Shown: piece after piece, positions 1 to 7,151 of the stretch
Numbering within the stretch: the first letter of the stretch is position 1
Layout: each line of letters opens with the position of its first letter
Origin: Caldilineaceae bacterium
GTDB taxonomy: Bacteria; Chloroflexota; Anaerolineae; Caldilineales; Caldilineaceae
DNA length: 64,000 nt
Direction: 5' to 3'
Assembly (NCBI GenBank): GCA_019637685.1
Contig: JAHBVF010000031.1
Location: forward strand, 1-64,000
The notes under the pieces: model-generated
The model's input: the letters and a program-made list of their open reading frames with translations, nothing else
Told to the model about the DNA's origin: nothing
The model's database searches: none
Program-made: the position numbers and the translations under genes

Positions 1-57
1 TCACTACATAAATTCCCTAATTCTGTCCTGATCAATCTGAGGGCGGAATCGGAACTT

Positions 58-80
58 GTCCGACTACAAGTCGGACCTAC
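58..80 (-). repeat. REP-like palindrome with GTAG head
   Basis: Read on the minus strand this is GTAG followed by an 8-bp stem (GTCCGACT / AGTCGGAC) with a 3-nt loop. The layout matches bacterial REP elements carrying a 5' GTAG tetranucleotide. Confidence 0.65.
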
Positions 81-98
81 GGATGTCACCCTGACTTT

Positions 99-121
99 GT
101 AGGTCACGCTTGCAGCGTGGC
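99..121 (+). repeat. REP-like palindrome with GTAG head
   Basis: GTAG at 99-102 is followed by the stem CACGCT / AGCGTG around a 3-nt loop. It forms an inverted pair with the element at 58-80, with the GTAG ends facing each other (BIME-like). Confidence 0.6.
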
Positions 122-166
122 AGTCAATGGACGTTCCACCATCAGCCTGCTCACTACATAAATTCC

Positions 167-1006
167 CTAATTTGAGTCGCTTGTCCCCCTGCCCGCCATC
201 TGGGATAGGGGCTTGGCCACCACAATCACCCGGAACGCATTGCCCTCTGGCGGCCAGCAACTGACAAGCGTAATTCGTTCGTCGATGGTTGTGCGGATCC
301 ACGATGCGTTCTGTACCCGTTGTTCTATGGGTACGCCCTGCTCCCGCACAATGAACTGGTCTTCCACAATGTAATCGTAACGGAAACCATCCGCGTAGAC
401 TTGGACAATTTCGCCGGGCTGAAGCTGATACAAATCCCGAAAAACGGAGCCTTCAATGTTGTTGTGCCCCGAAATGACAGTATTGCCTGCCTGGCCCAGC
501 AGGGCCGAGCTATTGTGGAAGCCAGCGGCATAGGAAGCTGTCTGCCAGTTTCCAAACCACTGATTACCGATCTGGCTGGCAGCCGATTCTACATTCTGGA
601 CAGCCGTGTCTACCCCAATACTCGGAATTACAATTCGTTCTGGACGCCCAATCGGAATGAGGAGTGGTAGGGGTGTGGGTGTGAACAGAGGCGCCGGAAT
701 GGTCGTGGCCGTAGACAAGGGGCGCACTTCTTCGGTTGCCTCGACAATTTTGGCCGCGCTGGTTGGCGTGGGTGTCTGTGTGGGCGCGGGTGCAAAGGTT
801 TGGGGTGTGAATTGGTTGCGGGGCGACTGGGCTTCTACCCGATTGGAACGCACTCGCACCTGAATCACCTTTTTGGAACCGTCACCGCTGCACCCAGCCA
901 GAAGAAGCGCCGCCATCAAGAAAAACAAAATCAGTTTGCCACTGCTGGCAAACCGTTGGCTTTGCTTTTGGTTGTTTCGATTTATTGTCTGGTTGTTCAA
1001 ATGCAC
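167..1006 (-). CDS. Sortase family lipoprotein (class D/E/F-like)
   Basis: This 279-residue protein carries the sortase catalytic triad: His181 in the SGHNN motif, Cys250 in TLVSC and Arg259. The fold starts after residue 115. The N-terminus has a hydrophobic segment ending in a lipobox-like LLAGC (Cys39), so it may be lipid-anchored rather than held by a transmembrane helix, followed by a Pro/Thr-rich linker (about residues 60-115). The start is GTG at 1006, supported by GAAGGA six bases upstream. Sortases transfer LPxTG-like proteins or cut pro-sequences at the cell surface. No classic LPxTG substrate was seen in the window. It lies about 100 bases downstream of fliD on the same strand and may be co-transcribed, but a role in motility is unproven. 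Confidence 0.85.
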   Translation of the reverse strand: MHLNNQTINRNNQKQSQRFASSGKLILFFLMAALLLAGCSGDGSKKVIQVRVRSNRVEAQSPRNQFTPQTFAPAPTQTPTPTSAAKIVEATEEVRPLSTATTIPAPLFTPTPLPLLIPIGRPERIVIPSIGVDTAVQNVESAASQIGNQWFGNWQTASYAAGFHNSSALLGQAGNTVISGHNNIEGSVFRDLYQLQPGEIVQVYADGFRYDYIVEDQFIVREQGVPIEQRVQNASWIRTTIDERITLVSCWPPEGNAFRVIVVAKPLSQMAGRGTSDSN

Positions 1007-1102
1007 AGGGCATCCTTCTATTACTATGTTGAATCTACGAAAGGTTGATATTGAAAAGGTTGGTCTGGTATATGAGGAGTAGCCCGTCTGCCAGAAGACG
1101 AC

Positions 1103-2497
1103 TTAACCGTAGGCACTGAACAGAGCAGTAGAGAGATAGCGGCCCTGATCGTTGTAGCTGCTGATGGCGGCGAACTGGTAAGCAATCTGGTTACGCATCA
1201 ATTCTTCCCGTCGGGCAGAAGAGATTTCCAACCGTTTTATTTTGTCTCCTTGGCTTTCCAGAGAGTTATCCGCCGCTGCCTTCATCTTGTCTACCAGCGT
1301 ATCAGACCCATCCACATAAGGGTTCAGCAAAGTGGATACTTTCGACATCACGCCATCAAACAGGTCCACCACTTCGTCGTAATTGGATGCCAGAGCGTCC
1401 GACAGCTTGCTGGAATCGGCCAGAGAAACTGTCAATTGGTCGCCCAGTTCAATGCCCATCTGATCCAGCCGCTTATACGTTGCCCCGGAGGGTGCATCGC
1501 CCCATGTGGCAAAGGCTGTCTGGACAACTGTCCGGCGTAAGCTGCGCAAACCCATATTGCTGGCCAGTACGCCCCGGGTATAAGTCCCATTGTCCCCTTC
1601 TTTGCTGCCGGTCTTGGAGGCCAGCCAGGAGGTCAGATCGTTGAGCTTGGAAATAAAGGCGTTGATTTTGGTGGTCGCGCCGGAGGAGTCTGGGGCCACG
1701 GTAATGGTGGCACTGCCCGCCGCTTTCAGGTTAAGGGTCAATCCATCTGCCACGTCGGAAATATTCGTGTTGCTGTTGCGGCTGATGCTGACACCGTTCA
1801 GACTGAAGCTGGCATATTCGCCGTCTTGCAACGGATTGGCCCATCCACCCCCGCCATCCAACACACCCAGACTTTGCAGGACAGTCCCTGTGTCGTCGGT
1901 GGCTGTCAGCCGAAAGTCTTGGCCTGTGGAGTGGGCGCTGAGCACCAGATGGCCGTCGATGATCGAGGCGGAAAAGCTGTCTTCTTCGGTCAATGTCTCA
2001 GCTTCCATGGCCGCGGTCACGGCTGTGGTAATGGCATCTCGTATCTCTTCCAGGGAGTCTGTAGCTATGCTGGAAACCGACACACCGTTGATAGTAAATG
2101 TGCCGACCAGGCCCAGATCTGCTTTGGTGTCCGCCTGTTGGCTGCTGCGCACACGATGGGCTTTGGCCAGGTTCGTCACCACCAGATCATAGGCACCGTT
2201 GGCCGTGCCCGAAGTGGCACTGGCTGTTCCAATCGCTTTGTCGCTGGTGGTGGCAATTTTATCGTCAAAGACCGAAGTGTCACCATTCCGCAGGGACTTC
2301 AGCGAGTCATACAGCGCGTTCATCTTTGTGTCCAGGTCCGTATAGACGGCTGTTTCCACTTTCAGGGAATCCTGACGTTCCTTGGCGCGTTTGATCGCCA
2401 ATCGGTTGGGTTCCATGGCCGCGCTTACCAATGCTTCATAATAGTCATTGGTCAAACCCGTTGTGTTTTTGAAAGCATTGGAAATGTTGTTGATCAT
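1103..2497 (-). CDS. fliD: Flagellar hook-associated protein 2 (filament cap)
   Basis: FliD of 464 residues. It forms the pentameric cap at the filament tip that directs flagellin folding after export. The N-terminus shows the FliD_N pattern (TTGLTNDYYEALVSAAMEP, then a coiled-coil stretch and YDSLKSLRNGD). The middle carries the Ig-like domains, and the C-terminus ends in the long helix that mirrors flagellin D0 (the segment around SYNDQGRYLSTALFSAYG). Length is normal for the family. The gene is followed by sortase and preceded, 36 bases away, by fliS, so fliS-fliD form one minus-strand unit. A sigma28-like promoter precedes fliS. Confidence 0.95.
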   Translation of the reverse strand: MINNISNAFKNTTGLTNDYYEALVSAAMEPNRLAIKRAKERQDSLKVETAVYTDLDTKMNALYDSLKSLRNGDTSVFDDKIATTSDKAIGTASATSGTANGAYDLVVTNLAKAHRVRSSQQADTKADLGLVGTFTINGVSVSSIATDSLEEIRDAITTAVTAAMEAETLTEEDSFSASIIDGHLVLSAHSTGQDFRLTATDDTGTVLQSLGVLDGGGGWANPLQDGEYASFSLNGVSISRNSNTNISDVADGLTLNLKAAGSATITVAPDSSGATTKINAFISKLNDLTSWLASKTGSKEGDNGTYTRGVLASNMGLRSLRRTVVQTAFATWGDAPSGATYKRLDQMGIELGDQLTVSLADSSKLSDALASNYDEVVDLFDGVMSKVSTLLNPYVDGSDTLVDKMKAAADNSLESQGDKIKRLEISSARREELMRNQIAYQFAAISSYNDQGRYLSTALFSAYG

Positions 2498-2533
2498 TTT
2501 TGCTCCTGGACTCGGCTACTGCTGGTCGAACAC

Positions 2534-2893
2534 TTAAGCGGCCAAACTCAACGCCATCGCCTGGGGCTGTTGCACGAAACGCTCTCTGGCCGTGGACCAG
2601 GTGTCCCGCAGTTCCCACAAGAAATTGCCCACTGCTTCATAATTGCCTTGGCGTGCTTCCTCGGCCAGGTAGATATATAACCCCAGCAGGTCGGCAGCAA
2701 TCTGCCCGCCTGCCTCGTGATCGAGGCTACCCCGCAATTCGTTCAGTGCAGACGCTACTTTGGACAGATTCTTCTCTCGACATCCGGCAATAGCCAGGTC
2801 GTAGGTCATAATCACCAACTGAAGCGGGTCGGAACTCATTACTTGGGTCTGGCGATATTGCTGGTGGACTACGTTCTGCTGACGATACATCAT
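2534..2893 (-). CDS. fliS: Flagellar export chaperone FliS
   Basis: A 119-residue, all-helical protein. FliS binds the C-terminus of flagellin in the cytoplasm, prevents premature polymerisation and delivers it to the export gate. The family pattern is clear: YRQTQVMSSDPLQLVIMTYD at the N-terminus (normally Y..qv.tasP..Li.mLYd) and the later LLGLYIYLAEEARQGNYEA segment. The ATG start is preceded by GCGGAGA at a good distance. It is the first gene of a short fliS-fliD unit with its own promoter candidate about 60 bases upstream, as expected for a late flagellar operon. Confidence 0.93.
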   Translation of the reverse strand: MMYRQQNVVHQQYRQTQVMSSDPLQLVIMTYDLAIAGCREKNLSKVASALNELRGSLDHEAGGQIAADLLGLYIYLAEEARQGNYEAVGNFLWELRDTWSTARERFVQQPQAMALSLAA

Positions 2894-2951
2894 TGATTTC
2901 TCCGCAATAACAGATTGGATTCACGAATGTATACAAGGCCTTGTGCTACAT

Positions 2952-2978
2952 ATATCGGTCAGAAAGGGCGTTTCTTTC
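2952..2978 (-). promoter_or_regulatory. Sigma28 (FliA)-like promoter for fliS-fliD
   Basis: On the minus strand, GAAAGAAA (2978-2971) is followed by exactly 11 bases and ACCGATAT (2959-2952). The enterobacterial FliA consensus is TAAAGTTT-N11-GCCGATAA, so the -10 box matches 6 of 8 and the first five positions of the -35 box match 4 of 5. The predicted transcript start would be roughly 50 bases before the fliS ATG. Position and spacing fit a late flagellar promoter; activity is inference. Confidence 0.5.
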
Positions 2979-3179
2979 AGGGTACTGGGGTACTCGGAAT
3001 CGGCCAGATATCAAAAAGTCGTGACAGTGCGTGGGTTGATGCTCCACTGTAGGACCCGATGCTCTGGCACGATGCCCCGAAGATTTACGGATGCGTTATG
3101 CCCTACTTACAGGCGCGAGGTGGTTCTTCCCTACAATAGCACATAGACGACACTGCCGATCGCAACTACGGAGAAACCC

Positions 3180-4310
3180 ATGGCTATTTTGTCATCCCGC
3201 TACAGCCGCAACAATGCACCGCATGTAAAAATGAACGGTTTGCAGGCCCAGATGAAACGTCAGATCGACCGCAAAGTGGAGAAGGGCGATTATCGTTTTG
3301 AAGCAGTTCCCTGCCCAGTCTGCCAATCCACAACTTTTGAGCCGATTGCTGAACAGGACCGCTACGGACTGCATTTCCCGGTGGTCATCTGTTCCGACTG
3401 TGGGCTGGTGCAGACCAACCCGCGTATGACCCAGGCCAGCTACGACGAATTCTACAATGTGGAATATCGGCGGCTGTATGAGGGCACGCCCAAGCCGACG
3501 ACCAATTCCTTTGCGCTGCAATACGAGCGGGGCAAGCAGCTTTTCCACAATGTGGCCCATCTGTTCACCAGCCCACCGGACGACTATTTTGTGCTGGAAG
3601 TCGGCTGTGGGTCCGGTGGTGTGATCAAATATTTCCAAGAACAGGGATGTGTGGTCAAAGGCATCGATCTGGGCGAGGAGTATCTGGTACACGGCCGGGA
3701 GACCTATGGGCTGGACCTGACGCCGGGAACGTTGGCAGACCTGACGCTGGACCGGGCTCCGGACCTGATCATCTATTCCCACGTGATGGAGCACATTCTG
3801 GACCCCGGCGCGGAATTGGCCCAGGTGCATCAACATCTGGCCCCCAATGGACTGCTCTCCATCGAAGTGCCCGGCGTCCGGTTTGTACAGCACGCCTACA
3901 ATGGCGATTTTCTGCGGATGCTGCAGAACGCCCACACCTATCACTTCACTCTGCAAAGCCTGACAAATTTACTCCAGGCCCACGGTTTCCGTCGTCTGCT
4001 GGGCGACGAAGTGGTGCGCGCCGTCTTTACACCGGCTGGGAGTGGGGCGCAGTCGGAGACACTTGTCAACGAAATGGACAGTATCAGCGCTTTTCTGCAC
4101 GACGTGGAATGCGAATATATGTTGCTGGCCGGCTTGAGCCAGATGCGGGCCGAGGCCTATCCCCAGGCAGCCATGATTTTTTCCCAATTGACAGAGATTG
4201 CGCCCGCGGATACCTATGCCTATGGCTGTTTTGCCCAGGCACTGCGCAGGATGGGGCGGGGGGACGACGCCCAGCGGATTGAACAGATGATCAGCCAGGT
4301 GTATGCCTGA
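3180..4310 (+). CDS. Zinc-ribbon SAM-dependent methyltransferase
   Basis: A 376-residue class I methyltransferase. Near the N-terminus is a CxxC...CxxC zinc ribbon (Cys45, 48, 71, 74), as in methyltransferases of sugar and nonulosonate pathways. The SAM-binding motif VLEVGCGSGG starts near residue 138, and a HVMEHILDP motif with acidic post-motif residues follows. The C-terminal 80 residues are helical and TPR-like. The start has GGAGA six bases upstream of ATG. Its stop overlaps the start of the neuB-like gene by 8 bases, which argues for translational coupling. It is therefore probably a tailoring enzyme for the glycan placed on flagellin. The substrate is not known. Confidence 0.8.
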   Translation: MAILSSRYSRNNAPHVKMNGLQAQMKRQIDRKVEKGDYRFEAVPCPVCQSTTFEPIAEQDRYGLHFPVVICSDCGLVQTNPRMTQASYDEFYNVEYRRLYEGTPKPTTNSFALQYERGKQLFHNVAHLFTSPPDDYFVLEVGCGSGGVIKYFQEQGCVVKGIDLGEEYLVHGRETYGLDLTPGTLADLTLDRAPDLIIYSHVMEHILDPGAELAQVHQHLAPNGLLSIEVPGVRFVQHAYNGDFLRMLQNAHTYHFTLQSLTNLLQAHGFRRLLGDEVVRAVFTPAGSGAQSETLVNEMDSISAFLHDVECEYMLLAGLSQMRAEAYPQAAMIFSQLTEIAPADTYAYGCFAQALRRMGRGDDAQRIEQMISQVYA

Positions 4311-6222
4311 TAGTGTGATAAAGGATTCTGTGATGGAACGACAACCGACGATTGAATTGGATGGCCGCCCGGTAGGCGAGGGACATCCCGTCTATATTAT
4401 TGCCGAGGCAGGGGTGAACCACAATGGCAGCCTGAAAATGGCCCTGCAACTGGTGGACCTGGCCGCGGCCGCGGGCGCGGATGCTGTAAAATTCCAGAAG
4501 CGGAATCTGGAGAGTCTGTATCCCAAACATCTGTTGGACAATCCCAACTCGGCCGAGTGGGCTTTTCAATATATGCTGCCTATTCTAAAGCAGGGCGAAT
4601 TGGATATGGATGCGTTTCGTACTATTGCCAGCCACTGCGAAAAAAAGGGTATTCGTTTTCTGTGTACGCCGTGGGATGTGGAAAGTCTGGACTTTTTGGA
4701 AGAGCTGGACCTGCCCTTCTACAAAGTCTCATCCGCGGATATGGTGAACTTCCCTTTGTTGGATGCGATTGTGCGGACGGGCAAGCCGCTGATACTTTCT
4801 ACTGGTATGGCCGCGCTCCACGAGATTCGGCGCACAGTTGACTTTCTGGAGGAGCAGGAGGCGGACTTTGCCATCCTTCACTGCATCAGCACATATCCGG
4901 CCCCTTTTGAGAATCTCAATCTGCGCTTTATCAATGTGCTGAAACAGTTCGGCGTGCCCGTGGGCTACAGCAGCCACGAGCGGGGCATTACCATGCCGGT
5001 GGTAGCCGTAACTCTGGGCGCGTCCATTATCGAAAAACACATTACGCTGGATCGCACCCTACCCGGACCGGATCACGCGGCCAGCCTGGAAGAGGCGGGT
5101 ATTACTAAACTGATCCGGGACATCCGCAATACGGAAGTGGCCCTGGGGACCGAAGAAAAGTATCTCTCGGCAATGGAGATTTTGAACCGGCAGGTGTTGC
5201 GCAAAAGTCTGATCGCAACCGAATGCCTGGAACCGGGCACGGTAATCAGCCGGGAGATGGTGGGCGTGAAAGGGCCGGGCAAGGGTCTGTCGCCCCAGCG
5301 AGTGGATGATCTGATCGGTATTCGCTTGAAGCGGAAGATATGCACAGATGAATACTTTACCGAAGAGGATTTGACTGCCAACCACAACCAGCGCATCCGA
5401 TCCAGCCAGCTTTCCCGTCCCTGGGGCTTGAAAGCCCGCTTTCACGATCTGGCTGAGATTCTGGAGAAGAAGCCCCGGCTGGTGGAGCTACACTTCAGCG
5501 AGCACGACGTGGACCACACTTTTGCGCCGGTGGATGTCCCCCACACCCAGCAGCTATTCGTCCACGCGCCCGAGTTTATGGACAGCCAATTGTTGGACCT
5601 CTGCACGCCCAACGACGAGCATTGGGAGCGATCCATTGAATTGCTTCAGCGCACAATTGACAAGGCCGTCGAACTGCGCCCTCACTTCACTGGGCCGGTG
5701 GGGATGGTTGTCCACGTGGGCGGGATGAGTATGGACGAAGACACGTCCAACCGTTCTGGTCTGCTGCACAGGGCTGCCGACGCGTTGAAACGGCTGGACA
5801 CAAAAGGTGTGGTGCTGATGCCGGAGAACCTGCCCCCCCGTCCCTGGTATTTTGGCGGCCAGTGGTATCAGAACGTCTTTATCCGCCCCGAAGAGATGGT
5901 GGAATTTTGCCAGGATGTGGGCGGCGGGATGGCGCTGGACCTTTCCCATGCCCAGCTCTACTGCACCTATGCGGGCCGTTCCCTCCATGAATATGTCACC
6001 CGCTGCCTGCCTTTTGTCAAGCATCTGCATGTGGCGGACGCGGCGGGTATTGATGGGGAAGGGATGCAGATCGGTGAGGGTGTGATCGATTGGGATGACA
6101 TTTTGCCCATTCTGTCCCAGTCGGATTTTACGTGGGTTCCGGAAATCTGGAGCGGCCATCTTTACAATGGGGCTGGTTTTGTACGGGCCATCAACGAATT
6201 GAGCCAATACGGTGTACTGTAG
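4303..6222 (+). CDS. NeuB-family nonulosonate synthase fused to a sugar-isomerase-like barrel
   Basis: The first 350 residues are a sialic/legionaminic/pseudaminic acid synthase, condensing phosphoenolpyruvate with a hexosamine derivative. Family motifs are present in order: IIAEAGVNHNG, VKFQKR, STGMA, HCISTYPAP, GYSSHE and EKHITLDRTLPGPDHAAS, then a SAF domain (RKSLIAT... to the dibasic LKRKI). From about residue 365 to 639 comes a second TIM-barrel module resembling xylose isomerase/AP endonuclease 2 (VVHVGG, MPENLPP, ALDLSHAQLY, HLHVADA). NeuB proteins normally stop near 350 residues, so this is a fusion. An alternative ATG lies at 4333. Together with the neighbouring Maf gene it suggests synthesis of a nonulosonic acid for flagellin. 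The exact sugar cannot be told from sequence. Confidence 0.88.
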   Translation: MPDSVIKDSVMERQPTIELDGRPVGEGHPVYIIAEAGVNHNGSLKMALQLVDLAAAAGADAVKFQKRNLESLYPKHLLDNPNSAEWAFQYMLPILKQGELDMDAFRTIASHCEKKGIRFLCTPWDVESLDFLEELDLPFYKVSSADMVNFPLLDAIVRTGKPLILSTGMAALHEIRRTVDFLEEQEADFAILHCISTYPAPFENLNLRFINVLKQFGVPVGYSSHERGITMPVVAVTLGASIIEKHITLDRTLPGPDHAASLEEAGITKLIRDIRNTEVALGTEEKYLSAMEILNRQVLRKSLIATECLEPGTVISREMVGVKGPGKGLSPQRVDDLIGIRLKRKICTDEYFTEEDLTANHNQRIRSSQLSRPWGLKARFHDLAEILEKKPRLVELHFSEHDVDHTFAPVDVPHTQQLFVHAPEFMDSQLLDLCTPNDEHWERSIELLQRTIDKAVELRPHFTGPVGMVVHVGGMSMDEDTSNRSGLLHRAADALKRLDTKGVVLMPENLPPRPWYFGGQWYQNVFIRPEEMVEFCQDVGGGMALDLSHAQLYCTYAGRSLHEYVTRCLPFVKHLHVADAAGIDGEGMQIGEGVIDWDDILPILSQSDFTWVPEIWSGHLYNGAGFVRAINELSQYGVL

Positions 6223-6274
6223 TCGGGGCAAAGTCACTGATAGAGACGGAAAAACACGAATGGAATAGATTTTC

Positions 6275-6416
6275 GTGACTATTCAGGCCACAGCAGTTTG
6301 TGGCCGTGTCGAAACTCAGCGGGTAGACCCGCAAACTGGTTTCGATACGCCTGGGAACTGCCCCAGGCTACTCAACCGACGTTTGCTAACCGGCTGACTG
6401 ACAACTGAATAGTCAC
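6275..6416. repeat. 142-bp MITE-like structured element
   Basis: The spacer between the neuB-like gene and the next CDS (6223-6534) contains a perfect 12-bp terminal inverted repeat, GTGACTATTCAG at 6275-6286 and its complement at 6405-6416. Inside are two nested hairpins, one with CGAAAC/GTTTCG plus CGGGT/ACCCG and one with GCCTGGG/CCCAGGC. No coding sequence is convincing. It may be a small non-autonomous transposable element or a folded spacer RNA. Confidence 0.5.
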
Positions 6417-6534
6417 AGATTTTCACGGATTGTGTGTGCGTAAATTTGTTTTCCGTGTTCATCTGCGTCCTGGCCTTCCGAGCTAATTGTGCCCTATTGG
6501 GGTATAGACAATATTCAGGAAACGAGCGAATCCT

Positions 6535-7140
6535 ATGAACGAAGTGTTGATCGATGATGTGTCCACTATGCCGCAGAACGATCTGGCGGAGCGGCTGTGG
6601 GGAGAATTGGAGCAATTGACCGCCCAGGACCAGGTGGTGCAGGCAATTGTCTGGGGCGACGAGGATATCAGCGCGTCGGTAGAGGAATTCCTGGCCCAGA
6701 CCCACAGAGAGGACCGGGGGCCGCTGGTCATTCGCTCCGTGGCAGCCACCGCACTGCTGGAGGAGACTGTCTCGGCCTCTGTCAGCCAGATGCAGGCCCT
6801 GGCCGAAGGGGTGGACACAGTCGTGCATCATCTGCGCTGTGGTTCCGACGAGGATGCGTTTGCCGCGCTTCCTGATATTATTGAAGGTCTCCAAAGCGTC
6901 GAACCTCTTTTTCAACTTCTGGAGAGCCGGGGTCTGCTGGATTCGGTCCAGGTTGAGCATCTGAGCAGCCTGCTCGGCAATGCTCTGTCCGATGTGCTGG
7001 CTGCCTGGCAAAAGGAAGACTTTGTGGAGATGGCAGACCTGCTGAAATTCAGCCTGCGCTCTCTTTTGACTCAGGCCCACGACACCCTCTCTATTTTGGC
7101 TGTCGATCTCACCCTTGCCCGTCTGGGCAACCGTTCCTAG
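6535..7140 (+). CDS. Unknown protein in the flagellin-glycosylation block
   Basis: A 201-residue, acidic and almost wholly helical protein that I do not recognise. It has no signal peptide or membrane segment and no cysteine cluster beyond a single Cys. The composition (many Glu, Asp, Leu, Ala, Val) and heptad-like stretches suggest a cytoplasmic helical bundle or partner protein. The weak AGGAAACGAG upstream supports the ATG. It sits between the nonulosonate synthase and the Maf gene, with only 11 bases to the latter, so it is likely to be co-translated with Maf and may assist glycosylation or flagellin delivery. That role is inferred from position only. Confidence 0.7.
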   Translation: MNEVLIDDVSTMPQNDLAERLWGELEQLTAQDQVVQAIVWGDEDISASVEEFLAQTHREDRGPLVIRSVAATALLEETVSASVSQMQALAEGVDTVVHHLRCGSDEDAFAALPDIIEGLQSVEPLFQLLESRGLLDSVQVEHLSSLLGNALSDVLAAWQKEDFVEMADLLKFSLRSLLTQAHDTLSILAVDLTLARLGNRS

Positions 7141-7151
7141 GGAGCAACCCC

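Larger units (their letters stand above)
1..172. repeat. 22-bp direct repeat flanking a REP pair
   Basis: The 22 bases at 1-22 recur exactly at 151-172. Between them lie two GTAG-headed palindromes pointing away from each other (58-80 and 99-121). The second copy runs into the sortase gene, whose TAG stop codon (167-169, minus strand) lies inside the repeat. This looks like a small mobile or amplified intergenic unit. Both copies are directly visible; the origin is inference. Confidence 0.7.

Noticed and set aside
2943..3146. 67-codon frame between fliS and the methyltransferase
   Set aside because: Lies across the divergent promoter region, has no SD and no family resemblance.
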